Shown: positions 41,524 through 51,852, counted from the first letter of the stretch. The stretch: DNA of 64,000 nt from an uncultured Bacteroidales bacterium (GCA_900317155.1 ONFO01000021.1:1-64000), one strand, 5' to 3'. Program-made: numbers and translations. Notes: a model not told the origin generated them from the letters alone.

Positions 41524-43104
41524 ATGAAAAAACTATCCCTCATCCTCCTCGCCCTCTTCGCCTTCGGGCCGATAGCATGGGCGCAGGTTCCGCTTGACAA
41601 CATTCCAGCCGAGGTCAATGCGGAAGATGCCACCATCACTGAGTTGGGGCATGCCACCATGACGGTGAAGGTGAAAATCGTGACCGATTCACTCACCCAC
41701 CACACCGACACGCTATGCAGTGTGACCCAAATCGAATGGAACACTCCAAGTGGCACCGCCAACCAACGCAACGCCCAGCGAGGCAACGGCTCCAACGGCT
41801 CGGAGTTCTACGGCGAAGACAACAACTCATGGCTCGACATCTATTGGTACCGGTTCAATTATCCTTCCATCAATGCTGAAGGCAGACCTGTGCTGCTCAG
41901 CGCGCTGACTTGTATGCCCGACGAGGACTGCGACTACATCAACAATGTCATCATCGGCTGCCACGTCACCATCACCAGCAACAAAGAATGCCCCTCGGCA
42001 TACACCGACGACAACTATGATACGGATGTAAGCATGATGATGAATCACGCTGGCAGCGGACTGTTATTCCATTCGCTCCAGAGTGACAGAGCCTACTACA
42101 ACCTTGTTATCATGCCTGACTATGAGGGCTATGGCATCACTCGCAGCAATGCCCATCCCTATCTCTATCAAGAGCTCACCGCCCGCCAAGTGGTGGACGG
42201 TGTGCGATATGGCATCGCGCTTTATAAGAGCTCTCCTAGGATTGATGACATACGACACCCCTTCCGCGATGGTTGGCGCAGTATCTGCTTGGGCTACTCG
42301 CAAGGCGGCTCAGTGGCGATGGCAACCCAGCGTTTCATCGAGCAGAACGACCTCACCGACGAGCTTCAATTGGCCGGCTCGGTGTGCGGTGACGGCCCCT
42401 ACGACCCCATGGCCACGCTGATGTACTACACCAATCAATACAATGAAGGCGATCCTATGTCGATGCCTGTGGTGTTGCCCCTTATTCTGAAGGGTATGTG
42501 CGACTACAACCCCTATATGAAGGACCACCAAGTAAGTGATTATCTGAAACCATGGTTCTTGAACAGCGGCATCCTCGATTGGCTCACCGCAAAGGAAAAA
42601 ACGACTAATGACATTACAGCTGCATGGAAGAATTATTTCGGCGATAACTGGCCGCTAAAGCTGAATCAAATCATCAACGAAGCTGGATTAGCTTATTTCC
42701 AATCCCTATATTCAGCCTACTCAGACACTTACACCTCGGAGGCAGGTATTCCCTTGCCCGAACATCGCGGATTGATGGAAGACCTTCATTTTGCCTTGGC
42801 AAGCAACAACTTAACCAAAGGCTGGACACCGCAGCATGCCCTGTGTCTCTATCACAGCCGCTATGACACCGTAGTGCCCGAGGTGAATCGCGAAAGTGCC
42901 GGCAACTCCTTCCCCGACTGGGTCCTCAAGTTTCACTCTGGCTATATACTCCCATTTGACCATGTGAATTCCGGAAAAGCATTCTTCCTTGGCACAGCGG
43001 AATTTAAAGCCATTAGGGTACTGTCAAAGGCTTCTGTACACCAGACCACAGATGAAATCGAAACCATGAAAGAACATTTATCTGATTATTTGGACGAACT
43101 TTAA
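41524..43104 (+). CDS. secreted lipase-like alpha/beta hydrolase
   Basis: 526 residues: signal peptide MKKLSLILLALFAFGPIAWAQ, a beta-rich N-terminal section, then an alpha/beta-hydrolase. The nucleophile elbow GYSQGGSVAMA, a likely acid in YHSRYDTVVPE and a His in PFDHVNSG form the catalytic set. It resembles secretory lipase/esterase families (LIP-type), but the substrate is unknown. No T9SS tail, so Sec export to periplasm or outer membrane. ATG 41524 is chosen from the signal peptide; the longer frame runs through repeats. It is part of the series beginning at 40437. Confidence 0.82.
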   Translation: MKKLSLILLALFAFGPIAWAQVPLDNIPAEVNAEDATITELGHATMTVKVKIVTDSLTHHTDTLCSVTQIEWNTPSGTANQRNAQRGNGSNGSEFYGEDNNSWLDIYWYRFNYPSINAEGRPVLLSALTCMPDEDCDYINNVIIGCHVTITSNKECPSAYTDDNYDTDVSMMMNHAGSGLLFHSLQSDRAYYNLVIMPDYEGYGITRSNAHPYLYQELTARQVVDGVRYGIALYKSSPRIDDIRHPFRDGWRSICLGYSQGGSVAMATQRFIEQNDLTDELQLAGSVCGDGPYDPMATLMYYTNQYNEGDPMSMPVVLPLILKGMCDYNPYMKDHQVSDYLKPWFLNSGILDWLTAKEKTTNDITAAWKNYFGDNWPLKLNQIINEAGLAYFQSLYSAYSDTYTSEAGIPLPEHRGLMEDLHFALASNNLTKGWTPQHALCLYHSRYDTVVPEVNRESAGNSFPDWVLKFHSGYILPFDHVNSGKAFFLGTAEFKAIRVLSKASVHQTTDEIETMKEHLSDYLDEL

Positions 43105-43115
43105 TACTTTGCATC

Positions 43116-46100
43116 ATGAGAAATAGACACAAATTCTTCATATTGGCAAGCTTGCTATATTTGCTTCCTGCTGTTGCAATGGCCGACGGTTTGGTGCACG
43201 GCACTGTAACGATTGACGACAAGACGGTGACAGCCGAATACATCATCATGGGCTCTGAAGCCTACTTAGGCTCGGGCAACAATGCCTGCATCCCGCAGTA
43301 TTCGGTAGGCAATGTGGTGGTTCCTGCAGCCATTACTTATAATAATCAAGAATACCCAGTCACCAAGGTTTCGAATATGGCATTCAGATTATGCACAAAG
43401 ATTACGGAAGTGCATCTGCCCGCCAACGTGACCCGAGTGGGCGACTTTGCCTTCCAAGGCTGCCGGGCACTGCTTAAGGTGGAGTTACCTTCCGCCCTCA
43501 CCAGCATCGGCACGGGCGCATTTATCGATTTGCCGTATCTTTACAAAATCGACTGCCACGCCACCACACCGCCCACATGGGAATACAACGACGTATTCAA
43601 ATCCCACACTGGAGGTATTGGCGACAGCCAGATCTACTCATACGGCATCATGCTATGTGTGCCTGAAAGCAGTCAAGAAGCCTATAGCACTGCTTTATAT
43701 TCCAATTCAAACTTGGGTTGGATCACACCTGACGGCTGGGGACGTTTTGAAAACATCTACAATACTTACGATGAAAATGCCGAGGCATACACGGTATATA
43801 ATGCTTCTGACCACTCTTTGACTTTCTATTATGACGGCATGCGAAGCGAGCGCACAGGAACCACTTATGATTTAAACATATGGAATGATGTGACAGAGAG
43901 TACACCAGCTTGGATTACAGAACACGCCAACGATATTCAAAGCGTTGAGTTTGCCCCTTCGTTCCAATTCGCCCGTCCAGAGACTACCGTCCAATGGTTC
44001 TGTGGTTGCGCCAATCTCGACACCATAGTCGGATGGGAATATCTCGACACCGAAGAAGTGTTGGGCATGGGTTCCATGTTCAGAGGCTGCCAAAATCTGA
44101 CCAGCGAAGATATTGAATTGACACATTTCAACACTGCAAAAGTGAAGTCGATGGGACGAATGTTTGAAGACTGCCAAGGGTTGACCACGCTCGACTTTTA
44201 CTTTTTCTATACACAAAATTGTGAGAATATGAGAAAAATGTTCTCCAACTGCTCAAACTTGACAAGTGTCAATTTGAATACATTTACAACAGATAATGTT
44301 GTCCATTTCGACAGTATGTTTTACAACTGCTCCAAGCTCGAAACACTTGATATATCCTTTTTCAAAATAAACGAAGAAGCGCAAACGATATCCGATGACT
44401 ATAATGGACTTATGCGCATGCTGATGAATTGCAGCAGCCTGAAGAGTTTGATTATTCCATCGTCGATAAGAACCATGGGATTATTTATGTTTCAAGGCTG
44501 CACCGGTATGGAGGATGTGTATTACTATGGTCCTGGACCATTTACTTGGTATAGTGCCATTGGAGACTTTGCTCCAAATAGAGCCACGAGATTCCATGTG
44601 CTCGCCTCGGCTTACCAAGACTGGGTTAATACACACGGATTGTTTGCGAATGTCACTTTTGTCGGTGATTTGTGCCCCAACGGCGACCCGTTACCACTCT
44701 TTGGCTCCGCCGACTGGGAATACGTCAACGAACTAACGCAGGCTGGCCAATCGGTCAATGCCATCATGATGAAAGACTTCATAGTCAACACCATGGTGGG
44801 CACTTGGGACCACCCGTTCACTGGCACCTTCGACGGTAACGGTCACACCTTAATTGTGAATTATGCGTTCACAACAGGAGATGGAGGCGTTTATAACGAA
44901 GCTTTTATTGGTCCTTTCAGAACCATCCGCAATGCAGAAATCAAGAACTTGATTGTCGGAGGAAGCATTTCGACCACCAAGCAACGTTCTGCGGTCGGAG
45001 GATTGGTGGGCTTTTGCCGCGACAACGGGAATGAAAATGTTCAAAACACCATCACTAACTGCCATGTTTCGGTCTTGATTACTGGCAGTTTCACACGAAT
45101 GAGCGGTTTTATAGGAGCTTCAATATCGTCAGGTACCGACAAGGTTACCAACACAGTGAATGGGTGTCTGTTTGATGGCCGTTTCGAATATATCGATTCA
45201 GGAGTTGATTATCCAACGACCTATGCTGGTGTCATCACTTGTTTCGGCACACCCAGCAACCAGATTGTGAACCATTGTTTTGAGAATGGAAGCTATGGTG
45301 GAAGAATAAATAATTACACCTTCTGTGGAATGTTCGATAATACCTATGGTATGGTTCATTCTTCCACAAACAATTGTTATTGCATCACTGAAAGTATGGC
45401 AGGTAACGCCAAGCGTGCCTACAGCATCACCGTTGAAAACAATGACAATCTAAAATTTGTATTCGGATTCATCGATACAACACCCGAACCGATAGCTGAA
45501 TACGATGTCAGCGGTATCATTGCCCACAGTCCTGGTTTGGAATTGGCAGGGGTAAGATATGTAGAGGATATCAATGATATAGAAGTCTTTTATACCTACT
45601 ATGCCGGTTCAGGGGAAACTGTTTGTGGAACCATTTCAGCAGAAGGTTTGGATTATGACATCCAGAGAATAACCGCTACAAATGGAGCGACAGCCCATAT
45701 TTATGGTACTGCTTTTGATGCTTTCACTGTGCTTTTAGCTTCCGGCAACACTGTCGTTCACGTGACAACAGAATTATATCATATCAGCCTTGATGCCGTT
45801 AATCTTGACAACCAAATGGTGCTGCATGACCAAGAAGGCGTGTCCACCCTTGTTGGCATTAATAATTTGACACTTTCAAAAGACGTGGCGTGGAATACGT
45901 TGTGTCTGCCTTTCGACGTGCCAAACCTCTCGGGTACCTATTTGGAAGGTGCTACACTGAGAGTCCTCGACACCATCACCTTTGAAAACAGGGTAATAGT
46001 TTACCATTTCAAGGACACCACTGCAATCAATGCCGACAAGCCCTATCTCGTGAAGGTTTCTGAAAATGTCAACAATCCCTATTTCTACCCTGTAACCATC

Positions 46101-47717
46101 AAGCGCTCGTTGCCACCAGGAATGAAAATCAGATTCGACGAAAACCAATACAAAGGCTTTTCCATCCTTGGCAATTACAACTACATGACAGCGGACGATC
46201 TCAATAAAGACATAAATGACTATACCGCTTTATACCTCGATGGAACATCGTTGAGAGTTGTAGATTCGACCACCACTTTACCCGGATTTAACGTCTTCTT
46301 TGAGATTCTGGAGATGCCCCTTTCCGATGCGGAAGCCGTAGTGCTCGACATTGAAGGCTACAACAACATCTTTATTGACTTGGACGACCTCACCTCCGAT
46401 AACCTCTTCTACAAGGACGGTTACTGGAACAATCCCGAAAACTGGGCTATAGAAACCCTTCCTGATGGTAGCCAAAAAGTGCACATTGAAGGCCAGGCGG
46501 TCATTCCCAATAATTACACCGCAGAGGCTAATGAGATTGTTATCGACAATGGCTCCATCACCATCGCCGACGGTGGACAACTCATCCACAACAACGAAGG
46601 CGTGGTGGCCACAGTGAAGAAGAACATCGCGGCTTACAGCGGCGACGGCGGGTATTACCTCCTTACCAATCCCGTGGCCGACGTGCAAGACCCTGAAACC
46701 CTTGAAATGACCTCGGGCAACTACGACCTGTACTGGTTCAACCAAAGCGAAGAACTCGAATGGAAGAACTACAAACAAGCCCCCTTCAATTTGACCAACG
46801 GCACAGGCTATCTCTACGCCAACGACACGGTCAAAACACTGGCCTTTAACGGCGTGCTCAACCGCGCCAACGCCGACATCAGCGTGCCTGTGACCTACGA
46901 CGCCAATGCCGATTTTGCAGGTTGGAATCTCGTGGGTAACCCCTTCGTCTGCGATGCCTATCTGGCCGACGGTCGAGATTTCTATGTCCTTAACGAAGCT
47001 GGCGATGAGGTTACCACTGCCGATGGTGCCATCGCCCCGATGCAAGGTGTCTTTGTGCAGACGACAGAAACTGAAACTGCTGTCAGTTTCACCACGACAG
47101 CTCCTACCCAAGGCAGGGCACTCAACCTGAGCATTACGCGTGACCGCAACGCTTTCATCGACAACGCCCGCATCCGTTTTGGCGAAGGCCGCAGTTTGGA
47201 GAAATTCCAACTCAATCAGAACCACAGCAAGCTCTATATCCCACAGGAAGGTAGGGATTACGCTGTAGTATGCAGCGAAGCCCAAGGCGAGCTGCCTGTC
47301 GACTTCAAGGCTGAGGAAAACGGTACCTACACGCTGAACATCGGCAGCAAGGATGTGGAGTTCAGTTATCTGCACCTCATCGACAACATGACTGGTAATG
47401 ACATCGACCTTCTGGTCAACCCGAGCTATACGTTTGAGGCCAATACGACAGACTATGCCAGCCGATTCAAACTGGTGTTCTGCGCCAAAGAGACGGACGT
47501 CCCTTCGACGGGCTCAGGGACCTTTGCGTTCATTTCCAATGGAAACATTATTGTTAATGGCGAAGGAGTTTTGCAGATTGTGGATGTTATGGGCCATATC
47601 GTTGTTAGTACAGACGTTGCGCGCAACGTCTCTACTGCAGGAATGACGCCTGGCGTGTACGTTTTACGGTTGATTGACGAAAATGACGTTAGAACGCAGA
47701 AAATTGTTATTAAATAA
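43116..47717 (+). CDS. giant surface protein: BspA-like leucine-rich repeats with T9SS C-terminal sorting domain
   Basis: 1533 residues. Signal peptide MRNRHKFFILASLLYLLPAVAMA. Residues about 60-470 contain BspA/LRR_5-type repeats (FAFQGCRALLKVELPSALTSIG) and a surface-lipoprotein-like DUF285 block (MGSMFRGCQNLTSEDI, MRKMFSNCSNLTSVNL). A long beta-rich region with GLUG-like motifs (VGGLVGFCRDNG) follows, and a Por secretion tail ends GVYVLRLIDENDVRTQKIVIK. It is exported by the type IX system and probably anchored at the surface as an adhesin or ligand binder. Two palindromic elements lie inside the C-terminal coding region (47499-47521 and 47608-47635). Gap of 3 bases to the next gene. Confidence 0.88.
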   Translation: MRNRHKFFILASLLYLLPAVAMADGLVHGTVTIDDKTVTAEYIIMGSEAYLGSGNNACIPQYSVGNVVVPAAITYNNQEYPVTKVSNMAFRLCTKITEVHLPANVTRVGDFAFQGCRALLKVELPSALTSIGTGAFIDLPYLYKIDCHATTPPTWEYNDVFKSHTGGIGDSQIYSYGIMLCVPESSQEAYSTALYSNSNLGWITPDGWGRFENIYNTYDENAEAYTVYNASDHSLTFYYDGMRSERTGTTYDLNIWNDVTESTPAWITEHANDIQSVEFAPSFQFARPETTVQWFCGCANLDTIVGWEYLDTEEVLGMGSMFRGCQNLTSEDIELTHFNTAKVKSMGRMFEDCQGLTTLDFYFFYTQNCENMRKMFSNCSNLTSVNLNTFTTDNVVHFDSMFYNCSKLETLDISFFKINEEAQTISDDYNGLMRMLMNCSSLKSLIIPSSIRTMGLFMFQGCTGMEDVYYYGPGPFTWYSAIGDFAPNRATRFHVLASAYQDWVNTHGLFANVTFVGDLCPNGDPLPLFGSADWEYVNELTQAGQSVNAIMMKDFIVNTMVGTWDHPFTGTFDGNGHTLIVNYAFTTGDGGVYNEAFIGPFRTIRNAEIKNLIVGGSISTTKQRSAVGGLVGFCRDNGNENVQNTITNCHVSVLITGSFTRMSGFIGASISSGTDKVTNTVNGCLFDGRFEYIDSGVDYPTTYAGVITCFGTPSNQIVNHCFENGSYGGRINNYTFCGMFDNTYGMVHSSTNNCYCITESMAGNAKRAYSITVENNDNLKFVFGFIDTTPEPIAEYDVSGIIAHSPGLELAGVRYVEDINDIEVFYTYYAGSGETVCGTISAEGLDYDIQRITATNGATAHIYGTAFDAFTVLLASGNTVVHVTTELYHISLDAVNLDNQMVLHDQEGVSTLVGINNLTLSKDVAWNTLCLPFDVPNLSGTYLEGATLRVLDTITFENRVIVYHFKDTTAINADKPYLVKVSENVNNPYFYPVTIKRSLPPGMKIRFDENQYKGFSILGNYNYMTADDLNKDINDYTALYLDGTSLRVVDSTTTLPGFNVFFEILEMPLSDAEAVVLDIEGYNNIFIDLDDLTSDNLFYKDGYWNNPENWAIETLPDGSQKVHIEGQAVIPNNYTAEANEIVIDNGSITIADGGQLIHNNEGVVATVKKNIAAYSGDGGYYLLTNPVADVQDPETLEMTSGNYDLYWFNQSEELEWKNYKQAPFNLTNGTGYLYANDTVKTLAFNGVLNRANADISVPVTYDANADFAGWNLVGNPFVCDAYLADGRDFYVLNEAGDEVTTADGAIAPMQGVFVQTTETETAVSFTTTAPTQGRALNLSITRDRNAFIDNARIRFGEGRSLEKFQLNQNHSKLYIPQEGRDYAVVCSEAQGELPVDFKAEENGTYTLNIGSKDVEFSYLHLIDNMTGNDIDLLVNPSYTFEANTTDYASRFKLVFCAKETDVPSTGSGTFAFISNGNIIVNGEGVLQIVDVMGHIVVSTDVARNVSTAGMTPGVYVLRLIDENDVRTQKIVIK
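47499..47521 (+). repeat. in-frame palindromic element encoding PSTGSGT
   Basis: GTCCCT (47499-47504) and AGGGAC (47516-47521) flank TCGACGGGCTC. Translated in frame it gives V-PSTGSGT-F. The same element, with an A for a G, occurs at 52904-52922 in the same reading frame. Confidence 0.8.
47608..47635 (+). repeat. in-frame 28-bp palindrome in a T9SS sorting domain
   Basis: GTACAGACG-N10-CGTCTCTAC with a fully self-complementary core (47612-47631, TTGCG/CGCAA centre). One mismatch with perfect symmetry. It encodes STDVARNVST between two strands of the sorting domain. Confidence 0.85.
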
Positions 47718-47720
47718 CTT

Positions 47721-49799
47721 ATGAAACGCATCATCACCATCGTTGCTGCCCTCGTTTTGGCAGCAGGTCTCACCGGAAGGATGGAGGCCAAACCTGTCGA
47801 CAAAGCCACTGCCGCGAGCATCGCAGCTCGCGTGCTCAACAAGGCCGTTGTCGATGCCACTACTGTCCGCCTTGACGGATGTTTTCTCTTTACCGGAGCC
47901 GACGGCAAAGGCTTTGTCCTCATGGCCGCTGACGACCGTGTGCGCCCCGTGCTAGCCTATTCGCCTGACGGCACCTTCGACCCCGCTACGATGCCCGAAC
48001 ATGTGGCCGCATGGATTGACGGCTATCGGCAAGAAATAGCCTCCGTGAAGGAAGTCACCACTATCCCTTCGCCCAGGGTGGCCAAGGAATGGGAACGTTG
48101 GAGCAAAGGCATCCCGCAAAGCAGAACCACATGGGTGGACCCATTGATGACCTCACGTTGGTACCAGGCCTATCCCTACAGCAAACACTGCCCATATGAC
48201 CCAGATTCCTTGGACTATTGTCCCACCGGCTGCGTTGCAACGGCTATGGCGCAGATCATGCGTTACTGGCATTGGCCCGAGGTGGGCTATGGCAGCAACA
48301 GCTATGAATCGAACTACGGCATCCTTTCAGCTGACTTCGGCAACACCTACTACGACTGGAACCATATGCCCGACACGTTGAGTAACGCTTGTACCGAGGA
48401 AGAAATCGATGCCGTGGCCACCTTGATGTATCACGCCGGAGTGTCGGTAGATATGAATTACGGCCCGAATGGCAGCGGTTCCTACTCCGTCTCGGCAGGC
48501 AGGTTGGATTACGCCTGCGCCGAGAACGCCCTGAAGACCTATTTCCGCTACAATCCCATGTTATATGGTCTGCATAAGGGTTCATACAGCGATGCTGAGT
48601 GGGACGCCATGGTGCGTGACGAGCTTGACGCAAGCCGTCCCGTGTATTATACTGCCGTTGATCCTTATAATGGGGGTCACGCTTTCGTCCTCGACGGCTA
48701 CGACAGTATCGGCATGTTCCATGTCAACTGGGGCTGGGCTGGGTATTACGATGCTTGGTATCTCATCGACTCGCTTGCACCTGGTGCGGGAAGTATGGGC
48801 GGAAATCCGATATGTTGCTTCAATACCAAAGCCTGTGCCCTCTTCGGTCTTTATCCCGCCTCCATGCCAACGGGTGAGCCCTCGATCATCAGCGTCGTCA
48901 GTAACGACCCAGCACTAGGCACGGTGACAGGCAGCGGCACCTATCAGACTTACGACACAGTGAACTTAGAGGTGAGTGCCGCCGAAGGTTGCCGCTATGT
49001 GGGTATGGCCACAGGCAAACGCAACATCCCCTTCTCGTTCCTCGCCATAGGACAAGACTACGACGACACCGCCTATTTCGAGCGCATCACCGGCGACACC
49101 ATAAGCTATAGTTACAACTACAACACCGACCGCTACCCCTATGGCGAGTACGGCAATGTTGAGTGGGGCATGCGTATCCCCGCCTCGATGCGGCAGGGAA
49201 AAAGCCTCTCCGCCGTGCAGCTCTACTACCAAACCCATGGCAACCACACACTCAACATCTACGAAGGCGAGACCCTTGATGGCAACACGCCTGTCTACAC
49301 CAAGACCTATTACCTTGACGGCGAACAAGGTTGGCGCACATTAGAACTCGATAGCAACCTTTCGTTCGCTCCCGAGCAGACCATCTGGGTCACTTTCAGC
49401 TTCAACGCCTCTTCTAGTTCGGAAGCTCCCATTGCCACTACTAGCTATTGCGGCAACCCTGACGGCTCATGGTACCATTTTGGCCAATGGAGTAATGGTT
49501 GGGATGTCTACACCAACCTCTCCGTCTATCTTACCTGGATGCTCCGCGCTGTGCTGGTCGATGAAACTGGCATAGAAGACATCTTTGACAATAATCATGG
49601 GAATTTCGCGTATTTCAGCAACGGCAACATCATCGTCGACGGCGAGGGCGTTTTGCAGATTGTGGATGTGATGGGACGGGTCATCGTCTGCAGAAACGCG
49701 GCGCGCCACGTCTCTACCACAGGGATGACACCTGGCATATATGTTTTACGTCTCATCAACGGTAACAATGTGAAAACACAAAAAATCATTATTCAATAA
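47721..49799 (+). CDS. C10 family cysteine peptidase (streptopain-like) with T9SS sorting domain
   Basis: 692 residues: signal peptide, pro-region (to about 120), C10 peptidase domain and C-terminal beta domains. Catalytic Cys171 is in CPTGCVATAMAQIM, His320 in YNGGHAFVLDGYD, followed by FHVNWGWAGYYDAWY. Residues about 510-625 form a jelly-roll-like module (LNIYEGETLDGNTPVYTKTY ... GWRTLELD) that is also found in the fragment at 52500. The Por tail ends GIYVLRLINGNNVKTQKIIIQ. Members are secreted proteases, some acting on host proteins. An imperfect palindrome lies in the tail (49690-49718). It follows the giant protein by 3 bases. Confidence 0.92.
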   Translation: MKRIITIVAALVLAAGLTGRMEAKPVDKATAASIAARVLNKAVVDATTVRLDGCFLFTGADGKGFVLMAADDRVRPVLAYSPDGTFDPATMPEHVAAWIDGYRQEIASVKEVTTIPSPRVAKEWERWSKGIPQSRTTWVDPLMTSRWYQAYPYSKHCPYDPDSLDYCPTGCVATAMAQIMRYWHWPEVGYGSNSYESNYGILSADFGNTYYDWNHMPDTLSNACTEEEIDAVATLMYHAGVSVDMNYGPNGSGSYSVSAGRLDYACAENALKTYFRYNPMLYGLHKGSYSDAEWDAMVRDELDASRPVYYTAVDPYNGGHAFVLDGYDSIGMFHVNWGWAGYYDAWYLIDSLAPGAGSMGGNPICCFNTKACALFGLYPASMPTGEPSIISVVSNDPALGTVTGSGTYQTYDTVNLEVSAAEGCRYVGMATGKRNIPFSFLAIGQDYDDTAYFERITGDTISYSYNYNTDRYPYGEYGNVEWGMRIPASMRQGKSLSAVQLYYQTHGNHTLNIYEGETLDGNTPVYTKTYYLDGEQGWRTLELDSNLSFAPEQTIWVTFSFNASSSSEAPIATTSYCGNPDGSWYHFGQWSNGWDVYTNLSVYLTWMLRAVLVDETGIEDIFDNNHGNFAYFSNGNIIVDGEGVLQIVDVMGRVIVCRNAARHVSTTGMTPGIYVLRLINGNNVKTQKIIIQ
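49690..49718 (+). repeat. in-frame imperfect 28-bp palindrome in a T9SS sorting domain
   Basis: GCAGAAACGCGGCG and CGCCACGTCTCTAC are near-complementary. It lies at the same place in the tail as the palindromes at 47608 and 52963, but with a GGCG/CGCC centre. It encodes CRNAARHVST. Confidence 0.7.
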
Positions 49800-49822
49800 T
49801 TATTAGAAAAACCATCAAGCAA

Positions 49823-50500
49823 ATGAACAAACGAATCATCTTTGTGCTCGCCGTCCTTCTGTGTTGGACGGCAACCGAAGCCAAGGCCCAGTGGGCGATT
49901 GGCATCAAGGGAGGCTGGACCTGCACCTCGCCCGACCGTTCCATTGCAGGACGTATCGACGAGACCTACTCGCGCTTAAGCGGCTTCGATGCTGGTTTTC
50001 AAGCCCGTTGCGAGTTCAACGATTGGATTGCCCTCCGTGCCGACTTGAGCTATATGAAACGCTCCCACCGCATGGACCGCAACCTTAACTATCTAGACCC
50101 AGTTTTCACCGAGTATCGCAACGACTACCTGATGCTCCCCGTGATGGCCGACTTTTCGTTTGGCGGCGAGGCATTGCGTGGACACCTGCTTTGCGGCGGC
50201 TTTGCTGGCTACTGGCTGCAATCCCGTATCAAGGGAACAACCTACTGGATGACTGACTATTACGTGTTTTTCGATGACTTCAACCAAAAACGCGAATTTA
50301 ACAGCGAAGACCAACGCTTCACAGCCGGTCTCGTTGGCGGTGTGGGCTTGAATTGGGACATTACTGACCATGTTGGCCTTAACCTTGACGCGCTTTATTA
50401 TTATGACCTCGTCAGCTACCGCAAGAGTTACGCGCACTTGAGCGACCCGCGCTATCTGAACACCCTTTCCATCGACCTTGGCGTTTATTACAAATTCTAA
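49823..50500 (+). CDS. outer membrane beta-barrel protein (PorT-like)
   Basis: 225 residues: signal peptide MNKRIIFVLAVLLCWTATEAKAQ, then a barrel (WAIGIKGGWTCTSPDR, FQARCEFNDWIALRADLSYMK, VGGVGLNWDITDHVGLNL), ending LSIDLGVYYKF with a terminal Phe. It lies between the C10 protease and the S41 lipoprotein with short gaps, and may belong to the same surface complex. Function unknown. Confidence 0.85.
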   Translation: MNKRIIFVLAVLLCWTATEAKAQWAIGIKGGWTCTSPDRSIAGRIDETYSRLSGFDAGFQARCEFNDWIALRADLSYMKRSHRMDRNLNYLDPVFTEYRNDYLMLPVMADFSFGGEALRGHLLCGGFAGYWLQSRIKGTTYWMTDYYVFFDDFNQKREFNSEDQRFTAGLVGGVGLNWDITDHVGLNLDALYYYDLVSYRKSYAHLSDPRYLNTLSIDLGVYYKF

Positions 50501-50512
50501 AACCGAACGACT

Positions 50513-51793
50513 ATGAAAAGAAATATCATTATATTGGCACTGATTGCCTTGATTTTCAGTGGTTGCCGCAAAGATGCCGACTATCACCCCTATATCGGAG
50601 AAACGGACAAATTGGCCTACGACAGCTATTCCACACAGTTCGAATACCTTTGGAAAAGCCTCAGTTCGGGTTATGTGTTTTGGGATGTTGACGAAACCGA
50701 CTGGGATGCCGTCTACGAAGAATACATGCCCAAGTTCCATGCCCTTGACGCGCAGCATGAAGCCGGCCAGGAAGTGACTTTGGACGATCTAAACGAACTC
50801 TACACAGGTGCGATGGGCGGTCTGAGAGACCATCACATGGCCATAGTAATTAAAAACCTTCACCCCGCCGTTTCCGACACGTTACCATATTTCTACGTCA
50901 GCCCTGGCGAGATTGAGGTTGAGAAAAGGGATTATTTTACTATACCTACTTTTTTGTTACAGGTATATTTCAAATACCAAATGGATGCTGAGATGACCCT
51001 GCTTGACAACATTGAGGAGCAGGAATCGTTTGACGGCATGCTTGAAGAGATTGGCACGGGTATTTCTTACTACTATTTCTTGTTTAGGTTGCCCGATGGT
51101 CGCAAGATACCTTACTTCTGGCAGTCGGCGGCTGTCATTTCATACGTGATGAACGGCACTTCAGCCTCGGCTCAAGCCGCTAAAGCCGTTGTGGACAAAT
51201 GGTTGACCGCCATCAAGGAAACACCCCGTGAGCAGTTGGCCGGCATCATTCTCGACAACCGCGCCAATGGTGGCGGCTGCCAAGATGACCTCGACTATCT
51301 CGTCGGCTCCTTCATCAACGAACGCACCGAGGTACTGAAGACCCGTTACAAGGAAGGTCCTGGAAGACTTGAGTACTCGCCTTGGGTTTCCTATTACATC
51401 GATCCGAAGCCCGACTACCACCGCGACATCACCGCCGAAAATATCCCCTTCGTCGTCCTTACTAACATCTGTTCAATCAGCATGGGCGAGATTGAACCTG
51501 CCGTCATGAGGCACGTGATGCCTACGGTTCATGTCATCGGCGAGCGTACCTACGGTGCCACGGGGCCTCTGCAGCCTGTTTCGTTCATCGATCTCAACTA
51601 CGGAGGGCCTTTTGGAGACCAAAACAATATGAATCATTACATCTACACCTCGACATTTGAGGCGCAAGTGGGTGGCAAGGTACTTGAAGGCATTGGCGTC
51701 ACACCCGATGAAATAGTGCTCTTCAAAGACCACAACACCAGCTTCATGCCCCAGTTTGACGCGGCTATTGAATACATCAAGAACTACAAATAG
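50513..51793 (+). CDS. S41 family peptidase lipoprotein
   Basis: 426 residues. Lipobox LIFSGC (Cys18). The N-terminal helical domain (FEYLWKSLSSGYVFWDVDET) is typical of Bacteroidetes S41 lipoproteins. The peptidase core has GIILDNRANGGG and LTNICSISMGEIE, in which a Ser sits at the nucleophile position, and IGERTYGATGPLQP. The oxyanion region looks intact. Substrate unknown; probably a surface or periplasmic peptidase working on products of the locus. It starts 12 bases after the barrel stop and ends the series, followed by a strong terminator. Confidence 0.88.
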   Translation: MKRNIIILALIALIFSGCRKDADYHPYIGETDKLAYDSYSTQFEYLWKSLSSGYVFWDVDETDWDAVYEEYMPKFHALDAQHEAGQEVTLDDLNELYTGAMGGLRDHHMAIVIKNLHPAVSDTLPYFYVSPGEIEVEKRDYFTIPTFLLQVYFKYQMDAEMTLLDNIEEQESFDGMLEEIGTGISYYYFLFRLPDGRKIPYFWQSAAVISYVMNGTSASAQAAKAVVDKWLTAIKETPREQLAGIILDNRANGGGCQDDLDYLVGSFINERTEVLKTRYKEGPGRLEYSPWVSYYIDPKPDYHRDITAENIPFVVLTNICSISMGEIEPAVMRHVMPTVHVIGERTYGATGPLQPVSFIDLNYGGPFGDQNNMNHYIYTSTFEAQVGGKVLEGIGVTPDEIVLFKDHNTSFMPQFDAAIEYIKNYK

Positions 51794-51817
51794 ATGTGCC
51801 TACTACAAATGGTTCAA

Positions 51818-51852
51818 AACAAAAAAACTCCAGCGTTTGCTGGAGTTTTTTC
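51818..51852. terminator. bidirectional rho-independent terminator
   Basis: ACTCCAGC-gttt-GCTGGAGT with A7 before and T6 after, between convergent S41 and nrdG genes. Confidence 0.9.

Noticed and set aside
46278-47375. 365-codon minus-strand frame opposite the giant surface protein
   Set aside because: Antisense shadow; the plus strand holds a clear sorting-domain gene.
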